A stretch of 64,000 nt of DNA from positions 74,501 through 138,500 of the forward strand of contig JAUIMM010000887.1 in NCBI GenBank assembly GCA_031769625.1, read 5' to 3'. This DNA comes from Taudactylus pleione (lineage: Eukaryota > Chordata > Amphibia > Anura > Myobatrachidae). This document shows positions 22,710 through 33,549 of this stretch, piece after piece. The translations under genes and the position numbers were made by a program. The notes beneath the pieces are model-generated. The model did not search any database, was not told the origin of the DNA, and saw nothing but the letters and a program-made list of their open reading frames with translations. Numbering within the stretch: the first letter of the stretch is position 1; each line of letters starts with the position of its first letter.

Positions 22710-23840
22710 GATGGCAATGATTTTTTTAAGAACAAACAGTTTTAATAAAGGCCAGAGAAAACTTTTGATTGGCTAATGTACTTTGTAAATTAACAGGAAC
22801 CATTGTATTGGTTATTGCATGAGTCATGTGTCCTACAGGCTCCAAAATATAATGTGAGTTATGATAGGCTTCATGCAGTGACATGCGTAAGCTAATTTAA
22901 ATAAATAAATTTAAACCTGAAAATAGGTATATCCTAAACACAGGAAAACAATAGGATAATTGGTTACAACATGTATTTTTGATAAAGTAAACCATTGGTG
23001 AAACCGTACGTATTCTGCGGGAAAAATGACACACGCGGACAACAATAAAGTTTATTGAAAATGAAAAAAAAAACGGATGGCAAACATGTGAAGAGCAATT
23101 AAGCTAATTAATATATTGATTGCCATGATACGATTAAAGTATGTATGCAGAATGAACGAGCAGGTAATCGAAATCTGACAGGCCCACTTCCGGTTTGGAC
23201 TTGTGCGAGCGTTCCCTGCAACCAAATTTGGAGATGGACGGTCGCAATTTTGCTCGATCGTTAGCTATAGGAGGGGTTGGGAGACTTTGGGGCGGAAGAT
23301 TAGCTACGAGCGAACTTACGAGCGAGCGCATGAATTTACATTTTCTCGCTCGTTCGTCGAACGAGCGATCAGCCACTTGCGTACGGCTCTGAATCAGGCC
23401 CTTAGGTTCAAAGGATTTTTAGATTTCATGTCCCTGCATGAAAAGCATAATACATATCCTGATAAATATTATTCTATTACTGCAATAGGATGTTATACTT
23501 ATTTGGGGAAAAATGCAGAGATTGATACAGATGTGTACCTGCTACATCTTTGCTCCACACGCTATGTTGTGCGCCATGCAAGCCACACCCAGCCGTGCCA
23601 CTGCTTGGCGATGTATATCGCAACAAGCTGTAGTAAGGTGCAACGTTCGTACTAAACCACTGGAAAAGCCGAAGTGTGTAATACAACTTTCTATCCATCA
23701 CATGTTGCTTTTCTAAAACTGCAAAGTGCATAGCCAACTAAGCTTTTGTAGCACTGTCTGTTGATTGACTGAGAGAACCTGTCATTCATTACACTATACA
23801 GTAGTACTGAACTGCATTTTGTCATTAATGCAGGATTAAA

Positions 23841-24640
23841 TAATAATAATAATAATATTAATAATAATAATAATAATAATAATAATTTTATTTATATAGT
23901 GCTTTTCTCCTAAAGGACTCAAAGTGCTTTACATTTACAGTACAAAATACAAAATAATATTAAACAAGGAACATTAGTGAAAAGCTTGGGTGAAGAGGTG
24001 AGTCTTGAGTCTATTTTTGAAGGATTCTAGAGTGGAGGCCTCTCGAACTGTGCGGGGAAGTGAGTTCCGAAAGGTTGGAGCCACAAAACTGAAAGCTCGA
24101 ACCCCAGATGAATTCTGGGAGATTCTAGGTACTGTTAATAGTCCTTCGTCAATGGATCATAGTAATCCAGTGGGACGGTAAGGAATCAGATGCTGCTTCA
24201 GGCACCTTGGGCCAGTGTCATGTAGGGCTTTGTAAGTTAGTAATCCAATCTTGAAAACAAATCGCAATCTGACAGGCAGCCAGTGATGGGAGTAGAGAAT
24301 GGGTGTTATGTGGCTGGAATGGGGCTGGTTGGTTAATAGCCTGGCAACTGCGTTTTGTACCATCTGCAAGAGGTGCAATTCTTTTGCTGGGAGATCCAGG
24401 TAGAGGGCGTTGCAGTAGTCTAGGCGTGATGATATAAATGCATGTATGACTTTAGGCAGATCTTCGGAGGGAATTAAGTGCTTGATTCTGTCTATGTTCC
24501 TCAGATGAAAGAATGAGGATTTGATTGTGGCTGATACCTAATGTTTAAGTGTCAAGCCACTATCCAGAACAACACCAAGATTCCGCACATGTTCAGTGTT
24601 TTGTAATTCTGATCCCCCAAGCATAAATAAATAAAGTTCA
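23841..24640 (-). mobile_element. LINE (L2/CR1/Rex-like) ORF2 3' end with ATT tail
   Basis: On the minus strand the sequence encodes the C-terminal part of a non-LTR retrotransposon ORF2: SSRLDYCNALYLDLPAKELH, then LLQMVQNAVARLLTNQ, HITPILYSHHWLPVRLRF and IGLLTYKALHDTGP (open at 24378-24157). The family signature continues towards RNRLKTHLFTQAFH at about 23990. Upstream, a VLDSGLTLKH-like motif is seen near 24550 with a stop. The plus-strand (TAA)n at 23841-23889 is the 3' microsatellite tail. It is 5'-truncated, as is usual for LINEs. Confidence 0.85.
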
Positions 24641-25205
24641 ATATTCTTAAGGAACTCAATAAATTGCTCCCAACTTCCCACCACCTGTCATTTCTATGCT
24701 ACTATATGCCACCCAGCTGCATTTTATGCTAAACCGCTATTGACACTATATTGTACACTTTACTTGCTGTAAAGTCGCACACTTAACATCACATACACAA
24801 CAGGTATGGTTCTTGCTATGGCTGGCGTGTGTGGGCGTGTGGTTAAGTTGAGTGCCTCACAAAAGGGGGTACCTCGGGTTCGAGGCCCGGAAAAGTATAA
24901 TGTCAGCTTGTACATCAGTATTTTATTTTTACTCTTCACTACAGGATTAAATAAAAAAGAAATCATTTAGTGTCACATTTAGTGTGTGAGTTCTGTCATT
25001 TATAAAAAAAATACATAGCTGCGTTGCCCAAAAGATGCACACCCTGCATTAAATAAAGACAGAGCAAGGAACTCTGTTGAACTCAATACATTGCTCTCAA
25101 CTTCCAACCACCTCTCATTTCTATGCTACTGTATGTCACCCAGCTGCATTTTACGCTAAAACGCTATACAGTGGACATTGTATTGTACACGTTACAGGGT
25201 GTCCT
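24637..25205 (+). repeat. Left inverted arm of 4-kb element
   Basis: This matches 28115-28640 in inverted orientation over most of its length. Within the arm, about 125 bp is itself directly repeated (24650-24765 and 25075-25200, core CATTTCTATGCTACT(A/G)TATG), with a tRNA-like segment in the middle. Adjacent (TAAA)n at 24622-24636. Confidence 0.75.
24822..24890 (+). repeat. tRNA-like segment (SINE-like head)
   Basis: A possible A box lies at 24839-24852 (TGGTTAAGTTGAG) and a near-consensus B box at 24878-24888 (GGTTCGAGGCC), about the spacing of a tRNA with an extended variable arm. The acceptor stem does not pair convincingly, so this is a tRNA-derived repeat rather than a tRNA gene. Confidence 0.55.
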
Positions 25206-25849
25206 GCCATCCTGCACACTATAGACCATATTCTATGGGTGAGCTGCTCATCATCGTGACATTATGTTTAAATATGTTTAAATATGGCTTGCCCCAGAAA
25301 TTGTGTTCCCTTCAAAGGAGGTGGAGCAATTTAGTCCGGAGGGACTCCCTACAACTGCAGAGTTTAAGGTCCCAAGTTATGCATGCTAAGTATAGTACTG
25401 TACATTATTACTATACAGTACATTATATAGCCAATCAATATCTGCTATAGCGGCATACTGTTTGGCTTAATGTACTGTACTGTAAATCATAGCGAGGTGC
25501 AGTGGGCTCAATGGTTGGGGAGACTATGGCTAGTATCAGAGTCCGATTTACACACAAACTGTACTGTACTGTGCAATACTGCATTGTACAGTATACTGTA
25601 TATGATTTGCTTGTTAGTTTTGACTATAAAAATTATTACAATAACACAAACATGATATGAATAAAAGAAATATGATATTTAGACTTTAAGTTACAAATAC
25701 TGTACAGTACTAAATCTTCTTTGTATTATTCTAATAATTTGTATACTCAGAACTCTGGAGTGTACTAGAGTATGACAGGCAAAGCTCTACTTCCCCTGCC
25801 TACCCTGATCGCACTTCACTGGTAAATGAGCTCTGTGTCTGTGACATAC

Positions 25850-26135
25850 TGTAATGTGTATAAAGTACAGTATACTACTGTATCACATAATGTGAACAAT
25901 GGGCAGTACTGTGATGTACACTGTAAGGTGAGTAAGATGCACTACTGTGACATAACGTGCCGTAACGTTTATAAGCTGCAGTACTGTGACATAACGTGAA
26001 TAAGGTTCACTACTGTGTGATGTAACGTGAATAAAGGGCAGTACTGTGTTGGAACATAACTAAGCTGCACTACTGTGACTTACATTGTAACATGAATAAG
26101 CTGCACTACTGCGACGTTACGTGCATAAGATGCAC
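25850..26135. repeat. Degenerate 30-40-bp tandem array
   Basis: Units built from CACTACTGTGACATAACGTG(A/C)ATAAG(C/G)TGCA recur about seven times with variable length and many substitutions. Confidence 0.75.
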
Positions 26136-26433
26136 AACTACTACTGTCCGCCTGCTTTCTAGCTGCATCCAGGTGAGTGCTGCATCATCTGTCATGAAAT
26201 CACACCTTAAGGTACAGTAGTGTTCATTCTAACACCCTTGGCCTAATCAGTGAGGAGGACTTATTGTTTTTTTGAAGGACAAAATTGTAGACGTGATGTA
26301 TCGCTACAGCTACTGTATTTTTAATATAATTAAAAAATGTATTACAGTACAGTATGCCATCCTCAATGATTAGGTGCATGGTACTAGAATGAACACTACA
26401 GTATATGGGCTCTACTTGTGTCTTGTGTCTTAA

Positions 26434-26809
26434 GCTGGCCACACACTAGACCAACTTACATCCAACCAGCCAACTTGTTGATTGGTTGGAATGAAAATCT
26501 GGTAACGTATGGAAGTAAATGATGATCAGCAATTTGCTCCTAAATGCCAGAAAACAGATGAAAATGGTCATCAGACAAGTTTGTTAAATGTTTGATCTAA
26601 ACCAGTGGTTCTCAAACTCAGTCCTCAGGACCCCACACAGGTCATGGTTTGCAGGTCACCCAGCAGGTGCACAGGTGTAATCATTACTCATTGACACATT
26701 TGGGAGCAAATTGCTGATTGTCATTTGCTTTCATTCCTTACCAGATTTTCATTCCAACCAATCAACAAGTTGGCTGGTTGGATGTAAGTTGGTCTAGTGT
26801 GTGGCCAGC
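26434..26809. mobile_element. Long foldback MITE flanked by TTAA
   Basis: About 70 bp at the left (GCTGGCCACACACTAGACCA...) is the reverse complement of 26740-26809. TTAA flanks both sides (26430-26433 and 26810-26813), as in TTAA-target superfamilies such as Kolobok or piggyBac, although TTAA could also be part of the inverted end. The loop contains a hAT-type terminus (CAGTGGTTCTCAAACTC at 26604), suggesting a nested insertion. Confidence 0.75.
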
Positions 26810-27627
26810 TTAAGGATATTACAGTCATGTGTGGCATACTGTACTGTAATGTGTAAAAGGCACTGCTAATGCATAGCATAATGTCTATAAGGGCACTAGT
26901 AAGGTGTGGCATGTCTATAAGGCTAAATTACTGTACATTACAGTTTTTTTTTAACAAGAATTCATCGGCGGGAAAGCAAGGTCCAGACTAGCGAGTAAGT
27001 ACTTTACAGTACAGTACATTGTGATTTACTACTGATTTATTGTGCACAGTACTGAGTGTTTTGGTTTTTTTTTTTAAACTGTTATTTTTTTCCCCTACCC
27101 TGGTAATAATAATTTCAATAGTACAGTCAGGGTTTATTTATTAGTTTTTTTCTAAATTATTTTGAGGCAATCTTACATTAGTTATTATTTGTTTTCACAG
27201 GACCAGAACCACACCACCTTATAGGGAAGGAGGAGGAGGATAATGACGTTGATAGTGTTAATGATTAAAACTGTCATGAACACACTAGTGCACTGTTACT
27301 GCCTTTTTTTTATTTCTCTGTATAATATTTTTTTTTCTTTTACAAACAGATTCCATGGTCATTGACCTTGAAGCTGGAGAGGAGGTTGAGGAGCCTGTCA
27401 GCCTTAAAGCAGACAGTTAGTATTCCTGTACAGTACAGTACTTCTCATGATTTTAAGAATGCTTCCTCTCCCCATACTATACACTACAGAGCCAATTGTG
27501 TTTGTTTTTTACATGCAGAGCTAATGTGTTATTTTATTTTTTTTAAAGCAGGAATTAGAAACAGAATTTCACTGTATACTGTACTGTACAGTGAGAACAG
27601 TGCCGTTTGTAGGGCCGGTTTCTAGGG

Positions 27628-27780
27628 GCGGGCGAGCCGTGCAATCACACAGTAAGCCTGCAGCCATTACCACTGCCTGCTGCAGACTCTATTCATTGCG
27701 GGCGAGCCATGCAATCACACGGGGTACCCTACGGCCATGGCCACTGTCTGCTGCAGACACTATTCAATGTGGTCTGGGCG
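27628..27780. repeat. About 80-bp tandem duplication
   Basis: GCGGGCGAGCC(G/A)TGCAATCACAC ... CTGCTGCAGAC(T/A)CTATTCA occurs twice in a row, beginning at about 27629 and 27698. Confidence 0.85.
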
Positions 27781-28114
27781 TCCACATTGTGTACAGTTTA
27801 AAAATGCCCTTCCAAAATATACATTTTGGGAGGGACATTTCCTAGAAGCTAGAAAGGAGGCAGACACAAACAGAGGTCCCTGGAAGTGCTGGAAGTGTAC
27901 AGCGGTGGCATTGAATACTGTAGAAGTGAATGATGGTGGGGTACAGCCATACAGTGAGCTCAGTGGGATTGAATAGTAATGAGTTATGGTGGGGGGAGGT
28001 GGTGAAGAGACTTGGGTGGCCAACACAGAGAGAAAGGGAAGGAGAAAGTGGAGAGTATTTTAAAAGTGTTGAACCTAAAATTATCTCTCTTTATGAAGAA
28101 AATTCTGTGCGTCG

Positions 28115-28640
28115 TATGGACGGCCCTGTAATGTGTACAATACAATGTCTGCTGTATAGCGGAAATGCCAGGTGGTGGCAATTTGAGAGCAATGTATTCA
28201 GTTTGGCAGAGTTCCTTAAGAATATTGAACATGAATTGGTCTGCCTTTACTTAATGCTGGGTGTGCGTCTTCTGGCCAACACAGATATGTATTTTTATAA
28301 ATGACAGAACTCACACACCAAATGATTTATTGTTCATTTAATTCTGTAGTAAAGATTAAAAAAAACATATAAAAAAAATACTAATGTCCAAAATGACATT
28401 GACCCTTTCTGGGCCTCGAACCCAAGGAGCCCTCTGTGTGGCACTCACCTTAACTACTCGCCCACACACGTCAGCCGTATCAAGAGCCACACCTATTGTG
28501 TAAAGTGTACAATACAATGTCAGTAGCAGTTTATAGTCTAATGAAGCTGGATGTCATAATCTGGAGATGAAGGGATGAGGCAAGTGTGGAACAATGCATA
28601 AAGTTGAGCAGACAACTTTAAAAGTATTGAACCTAAAATT
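28115..28640 (-). repeat. Right inverted arm of 4-kb element
   Basis: Inverted partner of 24637-25205, with the same internal order (direct repeat unit, tRNA-like segment, direct repeat unit). A further TTAAAAGTGTTGAACCTAAAATTAT-like block appears at both 28058 and 28617. Confidence 0.75.
28411..28475 (-). repeat. tRNA-like segment, inverted partner
   Basis: On the minus strand the A box region TAGTTAAGGTGAGTGCC and the B box GGTTCGAGGCC (complement of 28413-28423) are kept, slightly closer to consensus than in the left arm. Again there is no convincing acceptor stem. Confidence 0.55.
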
Positions 28641-29028
28641 ATTTATTTTTATGAAAACCTGCCCGTGTGTCTTTAGTAGCGACAGTATACAGTATGGGTG
28701 GCCCATAATGAGTATAATGTCTATTGCGGTTTATTCTTGACACAAAGTGATAATTTCAAGCACCTGAGGAGTGACTGTTTACACTGCATGAATGTGACTG
28801 GCCAGCCTCTGGCGGATTACTGTCCACTGCTACAGTATTGTATTCAGTACTGTAGTTTTCATTCGTGGAGTATTCACAACCCAGCGGTTAAACTGTGTAC
28901 TGCATAGCAGTCAAAGTAGTCTTTCGTGGCATACTGGCTGCTTTTGCATGGAGGCCACAAATGCTGGACAGCTTTATTTTTATACTTCAATTTAGATGTC
29001 AGTTTGGACACACCGCTCCCAAATCTAA
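28641..29028. other. No gene seen
   Basis: AT-rich flank of the inverted-arm element; no supported feature. Confidence 0.5.
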
Positions 29029-29380
29029 AGGTGCCCATACACAGTACAATTTTTTTTACCCAATAAGGACAGTTTTGACGAGTTGTACAGACCAATCATA
29101 TGAAAATAGGTGTTTTTTGTGTGTTCTGCGACCCCGATGCGTGTCCCCGCCATCCTCTAGTTGGATCGCAGATCAGATGGTTTTGCAGAGAGATCTATGA
29201 TCTTTTGAGTACAATGTGATACACTTCTATGCATCTTATCCTATGATCGTAACAATCAATCGTACACCATTTGACCACATCCTATGAAGAATTTCAAGGG
29301 AAGAATTTCAAGGGAAGAATTTCAAGGGCAATTGTACAACATATCTTACCAACTTTGAATCGCACCGTGTATGGGGGTCT
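29029..29380. mobile_element. Harbinger-like MITE flanked by TAA
   Basis: The left end AGGTGCCCATACAC and right end GTGTATGGGGGTCT are imperfect inverted repeats. TAA flanks both sides (29026-29028, 29381-29383). It contains a 15-bp GAAGAATTTCAAGGG triplication at 29286-29328. Confidence 0.75.
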
Positions 29381-29383
29381 TAA

Positions 29384-30094
29384 CTCTCTCTACACATTTT
29401 AAATCTGCCCACCTGCAGTGCAGCATGGTTTTACCAAGATGCATAGTTACTTGCTATATCTTACTCTATTCCCAAAGCTGACTCAGGCCCAGAGCTCTGT
29501 GTTTTCCATAGAGGTTTGCCCCTCTTCCCTAATAGAGTGTTTGGACAGATCAGGCATGTTGTGGAAAGATTAAAAATGTGACCTACTATGTCCTAAATTC
29601 CTATGTATGTAGGCAGGTATGGCAGTACAAGTGCGCTACACCAACATTTCATTTGTCAATTCACTAGGAAATTGTATCTCATGTGAAAAGTTTGCACGTG
29701 GTAAAAGTATTATGCTAGCCAATCATGTGGACTACTGCAATTCACCTCTAGTGACTGATTAAGCTGGCTTTAGCTCTGCTACATAAATGTAGGACTGATA
29801 ACTGATGGAAGTACACATATCTGAGTGAGCAATCAAAACCCGTATTAAATATATTTTGCTAGAGGTTTAATTTGAATCTCTCAGACCTTGTCATTTGTCT
29901 GCTAATGTACCAGGTACCAAAGTTAGGTGGTTACCTCTAGGGGCAAGAAAATTGCATATGAATAATTCTCTGTACAGCACTATGGAGCAGTTTGTGTGAT
30001 AGATGTTCTAATCCTTTTATAGACAGGTTGGCTAAATCTTTAAAGTGATAATAAGAACAAACTTCCTCAGCAATGGTATACATTCATTCTGCTG
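29384..30094. other. No gene seen
   Basis: No coding, RNA or repeat structure that I can support. Confidence 0.5.
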
Positions 30095-30305
30095 ACATTC
30101 ATTATGTTGACATGGACAGAAGATTAGGGTAAGTTGATCAGTCTATCGACATTCACAACTGTTGACATTGTCAACATTCACAACGTTGCCATTCTGACAA
30201 TGTTGACAGTGTGAATGTCAACTTTTGACATGTCAACATCATGTTGACAGTCAAACCATGTTGACATTTTGGTATTGGAATTCTAAATGTTGACATTTTG
30301 TACCA
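30095..30305. repeat. TGTTGACATT-rich palindromic patch
   Basis: The words TTGACATT, AATGTCAAC and TGTCAACAT recur about a dozen times on both strands within 210 bp, giving many overlapping small palindromes. It resembles the body of a MITE, but I could not define ends. Confidence 0.6.
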
Positions 30306-31436
30306 CACCCTTCAGCAACTTCTAGGGGTGGAGGAGTGGGTACTAATTACCCAGGCCCAAGCTTGTTGGAGGGGTCCTGTCTCCCTCATACCTGTCTGCA
30401 GCCTCTCTCCCAGTGCTGGGCTGTAGTGGGGCTAGGGAGGCTGCTGTCACTGAGCAGCACCAGCAGTCTCCCCTGCCTGTGCGGGGGTGAGTGATCACAC
30501 TGATTGCTCCCTCCCCCACTGGATTTGTCCTTTCTGAGGGCCCAGGGCTCACAGCACCCCCCTGTTCAGCGCATAAATTACCTTGCCTGCTCATAGGTCA
30601 AATGAAAGAAAACATTACTGTTTTTAATATGTATATAGTTTTGCTTGGGGAATATTTTTTACTTGTTCAGAACTTCCAGTAGAATCCCATGAACAGCCAA
30701 TATTATATGCTGTGCTACTGCTTTTTCCACTGTATTTATCTCAATAAAGCACAGATACATTAAATCCTTTTCTAAATAAGTGGGAAGTCAGGGAGCAGAG
30801 CACTTGTGCTCAGTGATAAGTTTGTCTACATTGTACAATAACTTGCCCCAAACTAATGAGCATCTGTCTACGAATGGATTAGAGCATATTCACTCATCTA
30901 TTCTATCAGCCCAGAACCGAGACACCTTAGCGTGGCAATTAAGCCTACATGTTTGCTTACCTGTACTGACTTCTTATTTATTTTAGAGGAAGTTTTTTAT
31001 TTTATTTAATTAATTAGACAATGAGTGTCCGAGGGACTTTTCTCCTGTTTAAAGGGCTATTAAATAATATTAATTAAAACTTTGCAGAGCAACAGTTTCT
31101 ACTAATTAGTTAGTCAAAATGATCATTATAGTATGATTAACACAAAGGAAGAGTAAGTAGAATAAAAGAACCAAGAGATCAGCCAAGGTGCACTGTATAG
31201 ATTGGCATCATTTGAAAGCTACATTTACTAAGTCTATTTAACTGAGATTTAAATTATTTGTATTAAATAGATGAAACACAATAGAGCATGTCTAGGCCTG
31301 CGTCACCCACAATCACAGAGGATATAAAATTTACCATCTATGCGATGTTCTCTTTGTGGTAGTCCAAGCTGAAGTCAGTTCTGAACAGTATCATAGATCA
31401 ACCAGGGACATGTTAGGAGAGTGTGCAGTCCCCATC
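30306..31436. other. No gene seen
   Basis: A GC-richer patch at 30320-30600 followed by AT-rich sequence. No reading frame or RNA that I can support. Confidence 0.5.
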
Positions 31437-31522
31437 TGATGCCCTCTCTAGCTGCCCTCCTTTCTAGCTGCCCTCCTTTCTAGCTGCTGTCCTTTCTAGC
31501 TTCCCTCCTTTCTAGCTGGTGG
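31437..31522. repeat. 18-19-bp minisatellite
   Basis: TCTAGCTGCCCTCCTT and variants occur about five times in tandem. Confidence 0.85.
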
Positions 31523-31676
31523 CGCAAGTGAGTAAACTCTGGCATCATACCATTTTCCTGTGATTTGTGCAATGATGCCAATGTGGGACTCTGGAGAGGT
31601 AAGTAAGAAAATGACTGCACCCCTTTTAGAAAGCCCAATGCCATCAACTGAACTTTATCCAGGGGCTGCATTGTGC

Positions 31677-31999
31677 ATAAGAGATGTGCGCCCTCGTGTT
31701 TTGTTTTTGGATCTGGATTCACCTTCATGTTTTGGCTTTGGTTTTGCAAAACCACCCTCAAGTGTTTTGGTTTTGCATTCGGATAAAAATCGATTAAAAA
31801 TCAATAAAAACAGCTAAAATGTCTGCATCGAAAAACCCGAGTTTGGTTTTTAAATCCGAGTTCTGAACCGGCAACAGACCCAAACCGGGACTCGGTTCGA
31901 ACCTGGTAACAAAAATGAATCCGAAACTTGACTCTATTCTATTTGGAACCCCTAAATTCGGGTGTGTTCGACTTTCAGAAATCTAGACCCGAACATCTC
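31677..31999. mobile_element. hAT-like non-autonomous element
   Basis: AAGAGATGTGCGCCCTCGTG at the left and ACCCGAACATCTCTAG at the right are inverted ends of the type seen in the hAT family at 51941-58264 (whose right end also carries repeated CGTGTTTTG/GATCTGGAT words). No clean 8-bp duplication was found. Confidence 0.5.
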
Positions 32000-32619
32000 T
32001 AGTTCATTCCCCGTCATTGATTTGGTAAGCGCAGTAAGCCCTAGCTTGCCCCATCTAATTACTGAAACTGCTGGCCGCCTCTATCTCTGATCTGGGGATT
32101 CATTGTATTGTGGCTCAGTCCTCAGCTTCAATCCTGCTGCCAATATGAAAAAGTGAGCAAGCCTTCAGCTCTTCTCAACTAAATTAGAGATAGAGCGGTA
32201 CCACCTACCAGAGGTGGAAATAGGGTCTTTGGCGCCCATGGCAAGATGAAGAATGTCGCACCCCCTACACAATTGTGTGCATGCATCGAAGGTGTGCGCC
32301 AAAAAATTAGCATGGCCACATGCCACAAGGGGCGTGGCCACTGAAAAATGGGGGGTGTCAATATGACACGCTACCCATTTTTCATATCACTCTGGGAACA
32401 TTCCTTTCCATTCCATATGCACCTAACCTATATGGTGGTACATTGGGCAACCTATGAAGAAATATATCCTCCCTGAGCAGACAGCATCTTCAGTTGGTAT
32501 TCACTATTCATATAGGATATCACATGGTCCAGAAGATGCCTGTTTGTGTAGGAATATTGCCAAGGTAACATTTAACAGCAGATCAACCAGAGTTATGCCC
32601 TCTGTTTCACTTCCTGCCC
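32000..32619. other. No gene seen; possible old hAT flank
   Basis: GGGGCGTGGCC and GTGTCAATATGACAC-type words near 32330-32370 resemble parts of the element at 38899-42642, but ends are not visible. Confidence 0.35.
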
Positions 32620-33330
32620 CTTGCGACTCTCAGCCACACCATTATCTCCCTCCTGCATCTCTTAGCCACATCATCTCCCCCCTGCATCTCTCAGCCACAC
32701 CATCATCTCCTCCTTGGGTCATCTATCAGCCACGCCATCATCTCTCCCCTGCATCTCCCAGCGCTACATCATCTCCTCCCTGCGTCTCTCAGCCACACAA
32801 TCTCCCTCCCTGCATCTCAGCCACACCATCATCTCCTTCCTGCTTCATCTCTATGCCACAATATCATCTCCCCCTCCATCTCTCAGCCACACCATCATAT
32901 CCTCCTTGGGTCATCTATCAGCCACACCATCATCTCTCCCCTGCATCTCCCAGCACTACATCATCTCCTCCCTGCATCTCTCAGCCACACAATCTCCCAC
33001 CCTGCATCTCAGCCACACCATCATCTCCTTCCTGCGTCATCTCTATGCCACAACATCATCTCCCCCTCCATCTCTCAGCACTACATCATCTACTCCCTGC
33101 GTCTCTCGGCCACACCATCATCTCCCTCTGGGTCTCTCAGCCATGCCATCATCTCCTCCCTGTGTAATCTCTTAGCCACATCATCATCTCCTCCCTGTGT
33201 CTCTCAGCAACACCATCCCCCCTGCATCCCTCAGCCACACCATCTTCTCCCCCTGCATCTCTCTCAGCCACACCATCATGTTCTGCCTACATGTCTCTGC
33301 CACAACATCATGTTCCACCTGCATCTCTCA
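32620..33330. repeat. CTCAGCCACACCATCATCTCC minisatellite
   Basis: About 20 imperfect units of 30-35 bp (core TCAGCCACACCATCATCTCC). A roughly 190-bp higher-order block, 32692-32877, is repeated at 32878-33070. Apparent open frames of up to 237 codons here are repeat products. The next 200 bp (33331-33545) is pyrimidine-rich with GTGTCTCTCTGTGT words that reappear at 44456, beyond the inserted gypsy element. Confidence 0.88.
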
Positions 33331-33549
33331 CCATCCCCCTTTACTCTCTCCCCCTCCCTTCACTCTGTCAAACAGCCTGCCCCCTTCACTCTGCATCTCT
33401 CTGTGCCCTACCCTTCATTCTGTGTCTCTGTGTGCCCCCCTCATTCTATGTCTTTCTGTGTTTTCCCCCTCCAGTCATTGTGTGCCTCTCTCTGAATTTT
33501 CCCCTCTCCACTCATTGTGTGTCTCTCTGTGTGTTTCCCCCCTCCAGTC

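Larger units (their letters stand above)
15733..23401. mobile_element. Full-length three-gene PIF/Harbinger transposon
   Basis: The left end GGCCCTCATTCAGAGCCG and the reverse complement of the right end GGGCCTGATTCAGAGCCG match at 16 of 18 positions. TTA flanks both ends (15730-15732 and 23402-23404), the 3-bp duplication typical of Harbinger. Inside, in order: a NAIF1-like Myb gene (minus, 18086-16800), a six-unit 47-bp array (18713-18975), a HARBI1-type transposase (plus, 19283-20404), and a second small Myb/SANT-like gene (minus, 22709-21241). The same parts occur inverted at 58603-63081. Harbinger elements classically encode transposase plus one Myb-like protein; a third gene is unusual. 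All three genes are damaged in this copy. Confidence 0.92.
25206..28114. other. Interior of the inverted-arm element; TACTGTA-rich, mostly non-coding
   Basis: Very rich in ACAGTAC/TACTGTA words, which are palindromic when joined. It holds a degenerate tandem array (25850-26135), a foldback MITE (26434-26809) and an 82-bp duplication (27628-27780). Two short segments look exon-like after TTTTCACAG and TTTTACAAACAG (27201-27268 and 27351-27419) and read as acidic peptides ending in stops. I see no transposase motif. Confidence 0.5.

Noticed and set aside
24822..24890. Functional tRNA gene
   Set aside because: A and B boxes are visible, but no acceptor or anticodon stem pairs convincingly, and an inverted copy exists in a repeat arm.
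32454..33175. 237- and 153-codon histidine/serine/proline-rich open frames
   Set aside because: Two overlapping frames of the same minisatellite are both open because the unit lacks stop codons; there is no coding signature.
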